From Roseomonas sp. (lineage in GTDB: Bacteria; Pseudomonadota; Alphaproteobacteria; Acetobacterales; Acetobacteraceae), in contig JADCFA010000002.1 in NCBI GenBank assembly GCA_020249775.1, positions 62,001 to 126,000 on the forward strand: a stretch of 64,000 nt of DNA, written 5' to 3'. The position numbers and the translations under genes were made by a program. Positions 7,549 to 16,207 of this stretch are shown here, piece by piece (the stretch's first letter is position 1; the number at the start of each line of letters is the position of its first letter). The notes beneath the pieces are model-generated. The model did no database searches and was not told the DNA's origin. It worked only from the letters and a program-made list of their open reading frames with translations.

Positions 7549-9351
7549 TCAGGGCCCTGAGGCTGACACGCGCGCTGCCTGGCGCACAGCGGACGACATG
7601 CGCGCCGCATCAGCGAAAGGCAGCGGCACATAGCGCGCGCCCATGGCGGAGGCGAGGTCACGTGAAAAAGCCTGTGGCCGCGGTGCGGTATCAATCAGCA
7701 GCGCGGCAATGCCAGAAGCCCTGAACAGCCGCGCCGTATCCAGCGCTTCCGATTCTGCCGTGGCGCGCCCGCCCAAGCCATCGCGCGTGACATTGGCGCG
7801 ACCATCAGTCAGCGCCACAATCACCGGTGTCTGCCCGCGTTTGCGGCTGGCTTCCGCCATCGCATAGCCGGCAGCGATCCCAGCCGCGAGGGGCGTACCG
7901 CCGCCCCCCGGCAAGGCGGCCAGGCTGCGCTTGGCGCGCACCAGGGAATGAGTGGGTTCAAGCAAAACTTCTGCGCCACGGCCACGGAAGGCAATCACTG
8001 CAACGCGATCACGCCGCACGTAACAATCAGCCAGCAGCAATTCCACCGCGCCCTTGGCTTCCGCAAGGCGATGCAAAGCGGCGGAGCCTGACGCATCCAC
8101 CAGAAAAATCGTGGTGGTTTCACTATTCTGCTTGTAGCGGCGAATGCGCACATCTTCCCTTCTGATATGCACCACCGCCGCGTGATGCGGCTTTTCGCGC
8201 CGGCGATATTCCTGCCAGGGCGCGGCAACGCGCAGCGTTTCCACCAGGGCAAAACGCAGCCCCGCACGCAAGGCCGCCGGACGCGCCCCGATGGGCCGAC
8301 CACGCTGGGCGGAACGGCGCATCATACCTGATCTGCCAGAGGAACCCGCCTGACGCGCCATTTGGCGGGCCGCGACACCAAGCCCCGCAAGCAATCCCGC
8401 CGGCAGGCTTGCCTGCGCCGCCGCAAGGACAAGGTCTTCCAGGGATGGCGGGTCTTGCTGCTGCTGCTGCTGCGTATCAGCATCGGATGGTTTTTGCTGT
8501 TGTTCCGGCGGTTGTTCCTGTTCTTCAACGGGCGCCTCCGGCACCTGCCGCGCGCGCGGCGCCAGGATGAGCTGCGCCGCAAGCGCCGCATCCTCGCGCG
8601 TTACTTCCATGCGGCCCGCAAGTGCCGCGGCAGCACGGGCGCAACGCATTGCAAAAACAGGTGCACGCAAGGATGGGATGCCAAGCGCCAAGGCGGCCGC
8701 ACAAAAGGCTTGCGGCAAATCCGCCGGTATCTTCACCTGGGCGAGCAGTAGCCGCGCTGCCTCAATCTCTGCACGCCTCGGCATGACCGGCACCGCGCCG
8801 TGCAAGCCTGCGGGGCCAAAGCAAAGCCGAAAGGCAAGGCGATCTGAAAGCGCTTCAGCTACTTGTTCGTCTTCTGTAATTCCCTCGTCCAGCGCAATAA
8901 CGCCAAAGCGGGTGGCACGCGCAACCGTAATGCCCTCACGCGCTACACGCAGCGCCCCGTGATCCAATACGGCTGCGATGCGCGCGATAACCTGGCTTTC
9001 GACGCGTTCCGCCATCGGCAGGATGATGATGCCGCCATCAGCCTCAGCCAGCAGCCCCGCTTGCGCGATAGGGCGCCCGGCACTCAAGCTCGCGGCAAGA
9101 TCAAGTCCACCCAGCAGGCGGCTATCAGCGATACCCAAGGGCACACGCCGCCAGGGCGCGCCGGTTGGCAGCAGCTTACGCAAGGCTTCAAGCCATTCAT
9201 CCCGTTTTGGATCAGCAGGGCCGCGCAACACCGCGCCCGCTAGCCCGTTAGGATCAACCGCCAGCAGGGCCGCAACCTGATACGCGATACTCTCCACACC
9301 CGTATCCGCAGTGCGTAACGCATCCGCGCCTTTTGCGGCCCGACCACTCAT
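7549..9351 (-). CDS. bchD: Magnesium chelatase subunit D BchD
   Basis: The protein has about 600 residues. The N-terminal AAA+-like part lacks a usable Walker A. A linker at roughly residues 275-305 is rich in Glu, Pro and Gln, including a run of six Gln. The C-terminal von Willebrand A domain has the MIDAS motif DASGS at about residue 419. BchD forms the ring platform with BchI that drives Mg insertion by BchH. I chose ATG 9351 (GAAGGG just upstream); an in-frame GTG seven codons earlier is an alternative. The gap to bchI is 25 bp. Confidence 0.94.
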   Translation of the reverse strand: MSGRAAKGADALRTADTGVESIAYQVAALLAVDPNGLAGAVLRGPADPKRDEWLEALRKLLPTGAPWRRVPLGIADSRLLGGLDLAASLSAGRPIAQAGLLAEADGGIIILPMAERVESQVIARIAAVLDHGALRVAREGITVARATRFGVIALDEGITEDEQVAEALSDRLAFRLCFGPAGLHGAVPVMPRRAEIEAARLLLAQVKIPADLPQAFCAAALALGIPSLRAPVFAMRCARAAAALAGRMEVTREDAALAAQLILAPRARQVPEAPVEEQEQPPEQQQKPSDADTQQQQQQDPPSLEDLVLAAAQASLPAGLLAGLGVAARQMARQAGSSGRSGMMRRSAQRGRPIGARPAALRAGLRFALVETLRVAAPWQEYRRREKPHHAAVVHIRREDVRIRRYKQNSETTTIFLVDASGSAALHRLAEAKGAVELLLADCYVRRDRVAVIAFRGRGAEVLLEPTHSLVRAKRSLAALPGGGGTPLAAGIAAGYAMAEASRKRGQTPVIVALTDGRANVTRDGLGGRATAESEALDTARLFRASGIAALLIDTAPRPQAFSRDLASAMGARYVPLPFADAARMSSAVRQAARVSASGP

Positions 9352-9376
9352 CCCTTCGGGCTCCAGCGCCACATCT

Positions 9377-10522
9377 TCATGCCCCGAAGACGTCTTCGAG
9401 CGCCTTTTCCACGCGCGTCGTTGCAACGCTTTCATCAAGCGGATTGCGCCGTAACCGATGCCGCAACGCGGAAGCGGCGACGCTGCGCAGATGCGCCTTT
9501 CCGACTTCCAAATCACCCTCCAGCGCTGCCAGCGCACGCGCCGCGCGCACCAAGGTCAATTCACCACGCAAGCCATCCGTGCCGAGCGCCATGCAAAGCG
9601 TCGCTGCCTGTTCAATAGTGCCAAGGGGCAGCGTGACCGAACTCAGCCGCTTGCGCCCAGCCAGGATTACGTCACGCGTGCGCGCCTCATCCTTTGCCCA
9701 TTGCATTATGAAGCCCGTGGCATCCCGGTCATAGGCGTCACGCCGGCAGACTACCTCGACACGGCTAGCAAGGTCTGTCGGCGTGAAAACTTCAACCGAA
9801 AGACCAAAGCGATCGAGCAATTGCGGGCGCAATTCCCCTTCCTCAGGATTACCGCTGCCAATCAACACAAAGCGCGCCGGATGACGCAGGCTGATGCCCT
9901 CACGCTCCACGACATTCTCGCCCGATGCAGCTACATCGAGCAAAAGATCAACCAGGTGATCTTCAAGCAGATTAACCTCATCAATATAGAGAAACCCGCG
10001 ATGCGCCGCAGCGAGCAGCCCGGGCTCAAACGCCTTGACGCCTTGCGCCAGGGCTCTTTCGATATCCAGCGCGCCGGCCAAGCGATCTTCCGTAGTGCCA
10101 AGCGGCAAATCCACCACCGGCACCGGAACCATTCGTTTTTCCGCTTTCCGGCCCTTCGGCAATGCGCTGCAATGCGAACAGGACACAAGCGGTGCTGCTG
10201 GATCGCAAGCGAAGGGACAGCCAGAGACCACGGCCATTTCCGGCAATAGCGCCGCAAGTGAACGCACCGCTGTGGATTTGCCGGTACCGCGATCCCCAAA
10301 TACCAAAACACCGCCAATGCTTGGATCAACGGCGGCAATCATCAGCGCACGCTTCATCTCCTCCTGACCCACAATGGCGCTGAAGGGATAGGCGTTCCGG
10401 GTGGGTAAGGTGACAGCGTGTGTGGAGTCTTCAGCGTTCTTGCGTGGCGCTGCTCGGCGAGAGAGTTGCGTTTCCAGGCCGGATCTATTGGTCGGCCGGA
10501 AACCCGCTACTGCGCCATCCAT
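9377..10522 (-). CDS. bchI: Magnesium chelatase ATPase subunit I BchI
   Basis: This AAA+ ATPase has about 381 residues, Walker A GDRGTGKST and Walker B FLYIDEVNLL. It powers insertion of Mg2+ into protoporphyrin IX with BchD and BchH. The start codon is ATG 10522 within a TGATG overlap with the hemA stop; a GTG one codon earlier also overlaps the stop. The first 40 residues precede the conserved YPFSAIVGQEEMK block and look like a poorly conserved tail. Confidence 0.95.
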   Translation of the reverse strand: MDGAVAGFRPTNRSGLETQLSRRAAPRKNAEDSTHAVTLPTRNAYPFSAIVGQEEMKRALMIAAVDPSIGGVLVFGDRGTGKSTAVRSLAALLPEMAVVSGCPFACDPAAPLVSCSHCSALPKGRKAEKRMVPVPVVDLPLGTTEDRLAGALDIERALAQGVKAFEPGLLAAAHRGFLYIDEVNLLEDHLVDLLLDVAASGENVVEREGISLRHPARFVLIGSGNPEEGELRPQLLDRFGLSVEVFTPTDLASRVEVVCRRDAYDRDATGFIMQWAKDEARTRDVILAGRKRLSSVTLPLGTIEQAATLCMALGTDGLRGELTLVRAARALAALEGDLEVGKAHLRSVAASALRHRLRRNPLDESVATTRVEKALEDVFGA

Positions 10523-11733
10523 CACGCAGCCCGCCGCAACCGAAACTGCGCCCAGACCCGTTCGAGGGACTGCACCAAATGATCCATATCCGCATCCGTG
10601 TGGACCGGTGATGGCGTGATGCGCAGCCTTTCCGTCCCGCGCGGCACGGTTGGATAATTGATCGGCTGCACATAAATTCCATGCTCATCAAGCAGGGTAT
10701 CACTGAGCTTTTTGCAAAGTGTCGGATCGCCCACCATCACCGGGACAATATGACTGAGGTTATCAAGATGCGGCACGCCAACCACATTCAGGCGCTGCCG
10801 AAGCGTGGCTGCGCGTTCATGCAAGCGCTCCCGCTCCAGATTGCTCTGACGCAAATGGCGTATGGCCGCTCGTGCGCCTGCCGCGATTGCCGGCGGCAGC
10901 GCGGTTGAGAAAATAAAGCCAGAGGCAAAGGAACGGACAAAATCGCACATGGCGGCACTACCGGCGATATAGCCGCCAATCACGCCAAATGCCTTTGCAA
11001 GCGTACCTTCAATCACCGTTACGCGATCCGCGACACCGTCACGTTCCGTAATGCCACCGCCGCTTTGGCCGTAAAGCCCAACCGCGTGCACTTCATCGCA
11101 ATAGGTCATGGCACCATACGCATCAGCCACATCGCAAATATCGCTAATGGGGGCGATATCGCCATCCATGGAATAGACGCTTTCGAAAGCCACCAATTTC
11201 GGTGCGGATTTGGGGAGTTCCGCCAAACAACGGCGCAAATCCGCAACATCATTATGCTTGAACAGAACCCGCTTCGCCTTGCTGTGACGCATGCCTTCAA
11301 TCATGGACGCATGGTTCATCTCATCAGAAACGATGATACAGCCAGGAAGCTTAGAGCCAAGTGTTGATAGCGATGCCCAATTCGACATATAGCCGGAATT
11401 AAATAGCAGGGCCGATTCACGCCCATGTAGCGCCGCCAAATCACGTTCAAGCAAAACATGTTCGTGATTGGTGCCAGAGATATTGCGCGTACCCCCCGCA
11501 CCCGCACCGCAGCGATCCAGCGCCTCGTGCATGGCGTGCAATACATCCGGGTGCTGACCCATGCCAAGATAATCATTTGAACACCATACCGTCACCTCGC
11601 CACGCACACCCTTGTCATGGCGTGTAGCGCGGGGGAATTCACCGCGGCGGCGCTCCAAATCGGCAAATACGCGGTACCTGCCCTCACGCCGAAGGCCTTC
11701 AAGCTGACCCTGGAAAAATTCCTCGTAATTCAT
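10522..11733 (-). CDS. hemA: 5-aminolevulinate synthase HemA (C4 pathway)
   Basis: The 403-residue PLP enzyme condenses glycine and succinyl-CoA to 5-aminolevulinate, the first step of tetrapyrrole synthesis in alphaproteobacteria. The Schiff-base lysine is in EGTLAKAFG. The N-terminal MNYEEFFQ and the [12 protein letters not shown] block are diagnostic. The start at 11733 is supported by AGGAG about 8 nt upstream. It lies inside the photosynthesis cluster, 114 bp after puhE and coupled to bchI, so pigment precursor supply is probably co-transcribed with Mg chelatase. A second hemA elsewhere in the genome would be usual but cannot be seen here. Confidence 0.96.
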   Translation of the reverse strand: MNYEEFFQGQLEGLRREGRYRVFADLERRRGEFPRATRHDKGVRGEVTVWCSNDYLGMGQHPDVLHAMHEALDRCGAGAGGTRNISGTNHEHVLLERDLAALHGRESALLFNSGYMSNWASLSTLGSKLPGCIIVSDEMNHASMIEGMRHSKAKRVLFKHNDVADLRRCLAELPKSAPKLVAFESVYSMDGDIAPISDICDVADAYGAMTYCDEVHAVGLYGQSGGGITERDGVADRVTVIEGTLAKAFGVIGGYIAGSAAMCDFVRSFASGFIFSTALPPAIAAGARAAIRHLRQSNLERERLHERAATLRQRLNVVGVPHLDNLSHIVPVMVGDPTLCKKLSDTLLDEHGIYVQPINYPTVPRGTERLRITPSPVHTDADMDHLVQSLERVWAQFRLRRAA

Positions 11734-11847
11734 GTCACATGCTCCTTGCCCAGAATGACTTTCCAGGTCTTGCGATTGTGCGCAGGTCGCTTCCGGCAAG
11801 CTGACCGGAATAAAGGCCCCACGCCATGCCTTTGATGATATTTTTCC

Positions 11848-12906
11848 TCATGCGCCATGCCTCAGCGCATAATCTTCAAACTCAGACTGAATAGCGCGCA
11901 TATCCAGAAGCCGCCCGGTCACAATAATCCCGGTTCGCATGGCTTCCGAAGTATTTTCGCGGCGCAAATGCATAATTCCATCTACAAAATCGAGCGCAAG
12001 CCACCCTTCGGGCGACCGTATTGAACCCTTCAGGCTCTCCACTGAACCGAAAGCGCCTGCAGTGATGCGCGCCAATACGGCGTTCAAAGGGCGCGTATCA
12101 AAAGGCCCGGCCCTATCGGTGGACCAGATCGCGGTCTGGGCTGGCGGGTCCTTATCGCGCAATCCCCAACGCCAAAGCGTTTCAATCGGCAGCGGCAACA
12201 TCAGGAACCAATGTTCAATGACCGCAAGAGAGGCGATGGTAGCAATCAGCATGAATCCCACAAGCTGATGCGCATCCGCGCCATCGGCAAAGGCCTTATG
12301 GAAAAGCCAGGCGCTCAAAATCGTGCCAAGCGTGATGGAAAAGGGAAACAGCAAGTTCATCGGGCGATGGGCAAAGTAACTGCTCATGTAGCGGAGATGC
12401 GCTGGCAGCAACATCTCCCCTGTATTGCGCACACCAAGATAAAGATTGAGCTTGGCACTAAGACGCATAAGCCAAAGAATACCATAGGTAATCAGGCCAA
12501 TACGATTTGGCCCCTGCGCAAACGCAACAATCAGAAGAAAGCCCAATGCGAGGATGAATATTTCATGCCAGAGCACAACGCGCGTCGCTGACCAGAAGCG
12601 TTGCAGACCCATGAGTTTGGCCGGTAATGCCTCGCGGTTCGGCCCTGTAATCAATCCGCCCAGAAAACTGATCTCAACCGCGCCCCAAATCGCCAAGGCG
12701 GCCAGGAAAGACAGGTATGCCCCCGCCGCACTGACATCCACCGCCGTCTGATGCAGCGTGATCAGACCGCCAGAAAGTAGGATTACGGCAGCGCCGCCAA
12801 GCGCCAAACGCCGATGCGCAAGCGTCGTCACCGCCAAAAGAATCGCACCCGTAGTCAACCACCAAAGAAAGATGGCTATCAGGGCGGCGGTCACGCTTTC
12901 AGGCAT
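11848..12906 (-). CDS. puhE: Photosynthetic complex assembly protein PuhE (DUF3623), with C-terminal extension
   Basis: The protein has 352 residues. About the first 255 form a polytopic membrane protein with 6-8 hydrophobic segments and the conserved AIWGAVEISFLGG and WHE..I..L patterns of DUF3623/PuhE, needed for normal reaction-centre levels. From memory PuhE is usually about 260-280 residues. Here a soluble tail of roughly 95 residues (about 256-352) follows the last membrane helix; I do not recognise it. It starts 9 bp after acsF. The 114 bp between its stop and hemA hold no PpsR palindrome that I can see. Confidence 0.88.
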   Translation of the reverse strand: MPESVTAALIAIFLWWLTTGAILLAVTTLAHRRLALGGAAVILLSGGLITLHQTAVDVSAAGAYLSFLAALAIWGAVEISFLGGLITGPNREALPAKLMGLQRFWSATRVVLWHEIFILALGFLLIVAFAQGPNRIGLITYGILWLMRLSAKLNLYLGVRNTGEMLLPAHLRYMSSYFAHRPMNLLFPFSITLGTILSAWLFHKAFADGADAHQLVGFMLIATIASLAVIEHWFLMLPLPIETLWRWGLRDKDPPAQTAIWSTDRAGPFDTRPLNAVLARITAGAFGSVESLKGSIRSPEGWLALDFVDGIMHLRRENTSEAMRTGIIVTGRLLDMRAIQSEFEDYALRHGA

Positions 12907-12915
12907 GGCGCTTTG

Positions 12916-13992
12916 CTACCAAACCGGTGACAGACGAATTTCGGTGGGAAGCGGATGCTTTCTTGGGCGCCGAAAGAATAGCTTTCCCAATATGGTCGCT
13001 GCGGAAATACTGAGACCGATCCGGCGTAGCCTGCCACCAAAGCCGCCTTGCCGACGCGTGTCGCTCATTCTTTCCGAAATTTGCCAAAGCTTATCCATGT
13101 CTTCCATGAAACCCGGGCCATCCACATCCAAGGTTACAGGGAACACCTGCCGGCAAATTTCCTCCGTGATTATGAAGACCTGGCGATCATATTCCGTTGG
13201 CGTCATACCAAGCGCCTTGTGGAATTCCAGCCGCCCATGGTCGCGCACATACATGGTGGCAAAGACCGCAAGCTGGAAGAACCGGCACCAAAGCGCATTG
13301 ACGCCGGTCAAAAGCTTCGGATTGGCACGCATCAGCAGCGCGAAGGCCTCGCCATGGCGGAACTCGTCATTACACCATTTCTCGAACCATTGGAAAATCG
13401 GATGAAAGCGCAATTCGGGATGCCGTTCGAATTGCCGAAAAATGGTGATGTAGCGGGCGTAGCCGATCTTCTCACTCAAATAGGTCGCGTAGAAGATGAA
13501 TTTCGGCTGAAAATAGTGATACTTTTTGGCGCGAGTCAGGAAGCCGAGATCCACGCCAATCCCCAGATCCTTCAACGCATCATTGATGAAGCCGGCATGG
13601 CGGCTTTCGTCGCGCGCCATAACAGAAAAAAGCTCCCGCATGTCTGGATTTTTTACGCGCTTCTTGATTTCCGCATAAAGCACGCAGCCGGAAAACTCCG
13701 CCGTCACACTGCTCACCAGAAAATCAACCAATTCCTTTTGTAGGCCTTCAGGCAATTCATCCAAACGGAAAGCATCGAATCGCTCATCGCGGACAAAGTG
13801 ACCCTTATTGGGGTCTCGATGAAACTCCTCCATCAAGCGATCCCACTCGGCACGTACGGGTTCAACATTGATGGCGTCCATCGCCGCAAAATCCGTAGTG
13901 TAAAAGCGGGGCGAAAGGACAGTTTCCGTCAGCGCCAATTCTGTCGTTTCACGTGAAAGCTTCTCGCGCATCGGGGGGCTTACGGCGTTCAT
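12916..13992 (-). CDS. acsF: Aerobic magnesium-protoporphyrin IX monomethyl ester cyclase AcsF
   Basis: This 358-residue diiron oxygenase forms the isocyclic E-ring of protochlorophyllide using O2. The carboxylate/His diiron ligand motifs are seen in [10 protein letters not shown] and [11 protein letters not shown]. The start overlaps the bciE stop as ATGA. No radical-SAM BchE gene is seen in the window, so this cyclase is the visible route and implies oxygen-dependent pigment synthesis. Confidence 0.96.
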   Translation of the reverse strand: MNAVSPPMREKLSRETTELALTETVLSPRFYTTDFAAMDAINVEPVRAEWDRLMEEFHRDPNKGHFVRDERFDAFRLDELPEGLQKELVDFLVSSVTAEFSGCVLYAEIKKRVKNPDMRELFSVMARDESRHAGFINDALKDLGIGVDLGFLTRAKKYHYFQPKFIFYATYLSEKIGYARYITIFRQFERHPELRFHPIFQWFEKWCNDEFRHGEAFALLMRANPKLLTGVNALWCRFFQLAVFATMYVRDHGRLEFHKALGMTPTEYDRQVFIITEEICRQVFPVTLDVDGPGFMEDMDKLWQISERMSDTRRQGGFGGRLRRIGLSISAATILGKLFFRRPRKHPLPTEIRLSPVW

Positions 13993-14294
13993 GCGGCCTC
14001 CTTCGGCTCAAAGCCCACATGGTATAGTTCCGTCAATTCAAGAATTGAGCGAAACTGGGTCCAATACCGGCGAAAGAAGCCTGCCCGAATGATGGTGGCA
14101 GAGGTTTCGAAGCTGTACTTCTCGCCAAAAGCCACGTGTGCGGGCGCACCATGAATGATCACCTGATCTCCGGGACGCAGGGTCACATTTTCGGGCACCG
14201 CATAGGCATGGAAACTATCAAAGCTGCGTTCGATTTCGACGGTACAGGGCACATCAAAGCGCCTTCCCCGTCGTTGCTTGATTTCCTGATTCAT
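13989..14294 (-). CDS. bciE: BciE, auxiliary subunit of the alphaproteobacterial AcsF cyclase
   Basis: This is a small soluble protein of 101 residues (basic RRGRRFDVP start, then [22 protein letters not shown]). Alphaproteobacterial AcsF enzymes are known to need a small partner, BciE, encoded next to acsF. Length, position and the 4-nt overlaps on both sides (puhC and acsF) match that. I identify it by context and general resemblance rather than an alignment. An older annotation would call it a hypothetical protein. Confidence 0.8.
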   Translation of the reverse strand: MNQEIKQRRGRRFDVPCTVEIERSFDSFHAYAVPENVTLRPGDQVIIHGAPAHVAFGEKYSFETSATIIRAGFFRRYWTQFRSILELTELYHVGFEPKEAA

Positions 14295-14746
14295 TTGCCT
14301 TCCTCATTTTTCTTGAACAATATGTCCGCGAAGCTTTGCACGTTGGCCGCACCAAAGGCCCGCAAATCTGTCCAGCGCCCGCTTATCGGGTCTTCCAGAA
14401 TAATTGCCCCGCCCTGTACAGCAGCCAAACGCAAGGGGCTCGCCGCACCAGGATTTTCCAATCGTCTTTCGCGCGTGAAACCACGCAGAGCGCCACGCAC
14501 AAAGCCGCCTTCACCAGGGGCAATTTCGCCAATCAATTGGCCGGTTCCAGCATCACGAATTGCGATACCGCCATCAAGCCGGTCACTGAATAGAATATTG
14601 CGCGAAAAAATGGCCTCCCTCGCGGGTTGCCTATCCTGATGTTTTTCTCCTGCATTAAACACCACAAGCGCAACAGTGCCGGCAAGCATAAGCCCAAGCC
14701 CAAGGCCCAAATAATCCGCGCGCGGCACTAATGCCTTTGATGCCAT
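14291..14746 (-). CDS. puhC: Photosynthetic complex assembly protein PuhC
   Basis: The 151-residue protein has one N-terminal membrane helix (about residues 11-30) and a periplasmic domain with the FSDRLDGGIAIRDAGTGQ and FVRGALRGFTRERR blocks typical of PuhC. It is needed for reaction-centre/LH1 core assembly. The start at ATG 14746 has GGGAGAGGG upstream and lies 10 nt after the puhB stop. The longer frame to 14947 overlaps puhB and is rejected. Confidence 0.9.
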   Translation of the reverse strand: MASKALVPRADYLGLGLGLMLAGTVALVVFNAGEKHQDRQPAREAIFSRNILFSDRLDGGIAIRDAGTGQLIGEIAPGEGGFVRGALRGFTRERRLENPGAASPLRLAAVQGGAIILEDPISGRWTDLRAFGAANVQSFADILFKKNEEGK

Positions 14747-14756
14747 CACCCTCTCC

Positions 14757-15428
14757 CTACGCCATCGCTGTCGCGCCATCCGACATTGCAGTCTCAGGCC
14801 CCGAAACGGAGCGGCTGATGCCGGCCCCCGCGGAAGTGGCAACCGCATTGCCAAGTATCTCGGCAATCGCCGCGGCATCCGCGATACCACGAAGCATTGG
14901 TTTTGGCCTACCAAAGCTCCATCCTCCGCAATGTGGCCACAACGCAATCCAAGAGATGCGGTGCGATGGGAGCAATTCCAGCACTATGTCGCCATGGCCA
15001 TCCTTGCGATTCCTCAAATATGCCCCCGCAATGGCGACAAAGGGGATATTGATGGTGATCGGCAAAGCCACCCCTACGCGCAAGACAAGCCGTCGCGATG
15101 TGATGGAATAAACACTGCTGCGGGCGATAATCTTCGCGAGCAAGGCAAGAATGCCGACTGCCAAGCCACCGACCATAAGCAGTAGCGCCGCAGAGCCGAT
15201 GGCGGCGAGAATTGATTCACCCCGGAAGGCCGCGCTCATGAAATCCCAAGAGGCAAGAAAAAGAAAATAGCCAATCACCCAGCGCATCAGAAAAACGCGC
15301 TGGGCAATTTCAGTCCACACCGGTGCCCCTTGCCAAAGCAGAACCTCGCCTGGCGGAAGTGCTTCCGGCAAACCGCGCACGGGTTCCAGGCCATGTTCCG
15401 TCAGACGAGGGCGGGACGGCTTGCTCAC
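14757..15428 (-). CDS. puhB: Photosynthetic complex assembly protein PuhB
   Basis: The 223-residue protein has an N-terminal LPPGEVLLWQGAP block and three hydrophobic segments between about residues 45 and 100, followed by a PH-like YSITSRRLVLRVGVALP region. PuhB is a membrane assembly factor for the reaction centre. The start overlaps the puhA stop as ATGA. The C-terminal 30 residues are low-complexity Ala/Gly/Ser and probably not conserved. Confidence 0.93.
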   Translation of the reverse strand: MSKPSRPRLTEHGLEPVRGLPEALPPGEVLLWQGAPVWTEIAQRVFLMRWVIGYFLFLASWDFMSAAFRGESILAAIGSAALLLMVGGLAVGILALLAKIIARSSVYSITSRRLVLRVGVALPITINIPFVAIAGAYLRNRKDGHGDIVLELLPSHRISWIALWPHCGGWSFGRPKPMLRGIADAAAIAEILGNAVATSAGAGISRSVSGPETAMSDGATAMA

Positions 15429-16207
15429 AGGCAGGACTCGCTGCGCTCAGGCGTGGCATAAAAATGGCCGCCACCGAAGTAGCCCGAAATGCGGTCTTCT
15501 TCGAGCAAGGTAATCTGCTCAGGCCTCGCAATGCCTGGTGCGGCAGCGAATTGGGCCGCCGTCACGGAAATCACATGCGTCGTCCCGTCATCGTCGAATG
15601 TGCAGAGGAACATCGGGACCAATACGCGTCGCCCGCCGGCGACTTCCGCCTCCACATATCGCAGAATATATTCCGACCGATCCACCCATAGATCAACCAC
15701 GGTTCCCGCTACGGCGCCATCCAGCGTGATGATGGATTGGCCGCGCGGGTCCGGATCCTCATGGGCGATGTGCCAGCCGGCAGCGGCACGCAACGGTACG
15801 ATTTTTGGCTTATTGTCATCGAATGCCAAATCGGGCGTATCCGCGCGATCAGCATAAGAAGCGGGACCCACGCCATCCTTCATTGCGTCACCCGTTGGCA
15901 CGAACGCAGTGCCGGGATAGGGATAGTCTGGTGAGAGCTGCGCCGTGACGTCGCGTTCTGGCCGTACACCCTGCACAACCGTAGCCCCTTCCGGATAATG
16001 CAACCGGAAAACCTTCGGCGCGGGAGTTTCAGGAAAGCCATGCATGGTCGCAAAAGCTGGCCGATCCGGCAGTTCATTGACCATCGGATAGCCTTCGCGC
16101 TTGTTTTCGCGCGTCAGATAGTAGATCAGCCCTGCGAAGAACGCAAAGAAGATATAGAGTGAAAGGGCAGCCGCATCCAGAAAGACCGGCGTTGCGGGTG
16201 TTGTCAT
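15425..16207 (-). CDS. puhA: Photosynthetic reaction centre H subunit PuhA
   Basis: The 260-residue protein has a single N-terminal membrane helix at about residues 11-31, then the cytoplasmic beta-barrel domain. The block WVDRSEYILRYVE keeps the Glu of the QB proton path (GluH173 in Rhodobacter numbering). The C-terminus ends in RISGYFGGGHFYATP as in other H subunits. It caps the cytoplasmic side of the L/M core, whose genes (pufLM) lie outside this window. The start overlaps the lhaA stop (ATGA). Confidence 0.97.
   Translation of the reverse strand: MTTPATPVFLDAAALSLYIFFAFFAGLIYYLTRENKREGYPMVNELPDRPAFATMHGFPETPAPKVFRLHYPEGATVVQGVRPERDVTAQLSPDYPYPGTAFVPTGDAMKDGVGPASYADRADTPDLAFDDNKPKIVPLRAAAGWHIAHEDPDPRGQSIITLDGAVAGTVVDLWVDRSEYILRYVEAEVAGGRRVLVPMFLCTFDDDGTTHVISVTAAQFAAAPGIARPEQITLLEEDRISGYFGGGHFYATPERSESCL

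Noticed and set aside
8455-8473. Short tandem repeat considered as a CRISPR or regulatory repeat.
   Set aside because: It is a CTG codon run inside bchD coding for Gln; no spacers, and no CRISPR array was seen anywhere in the window.
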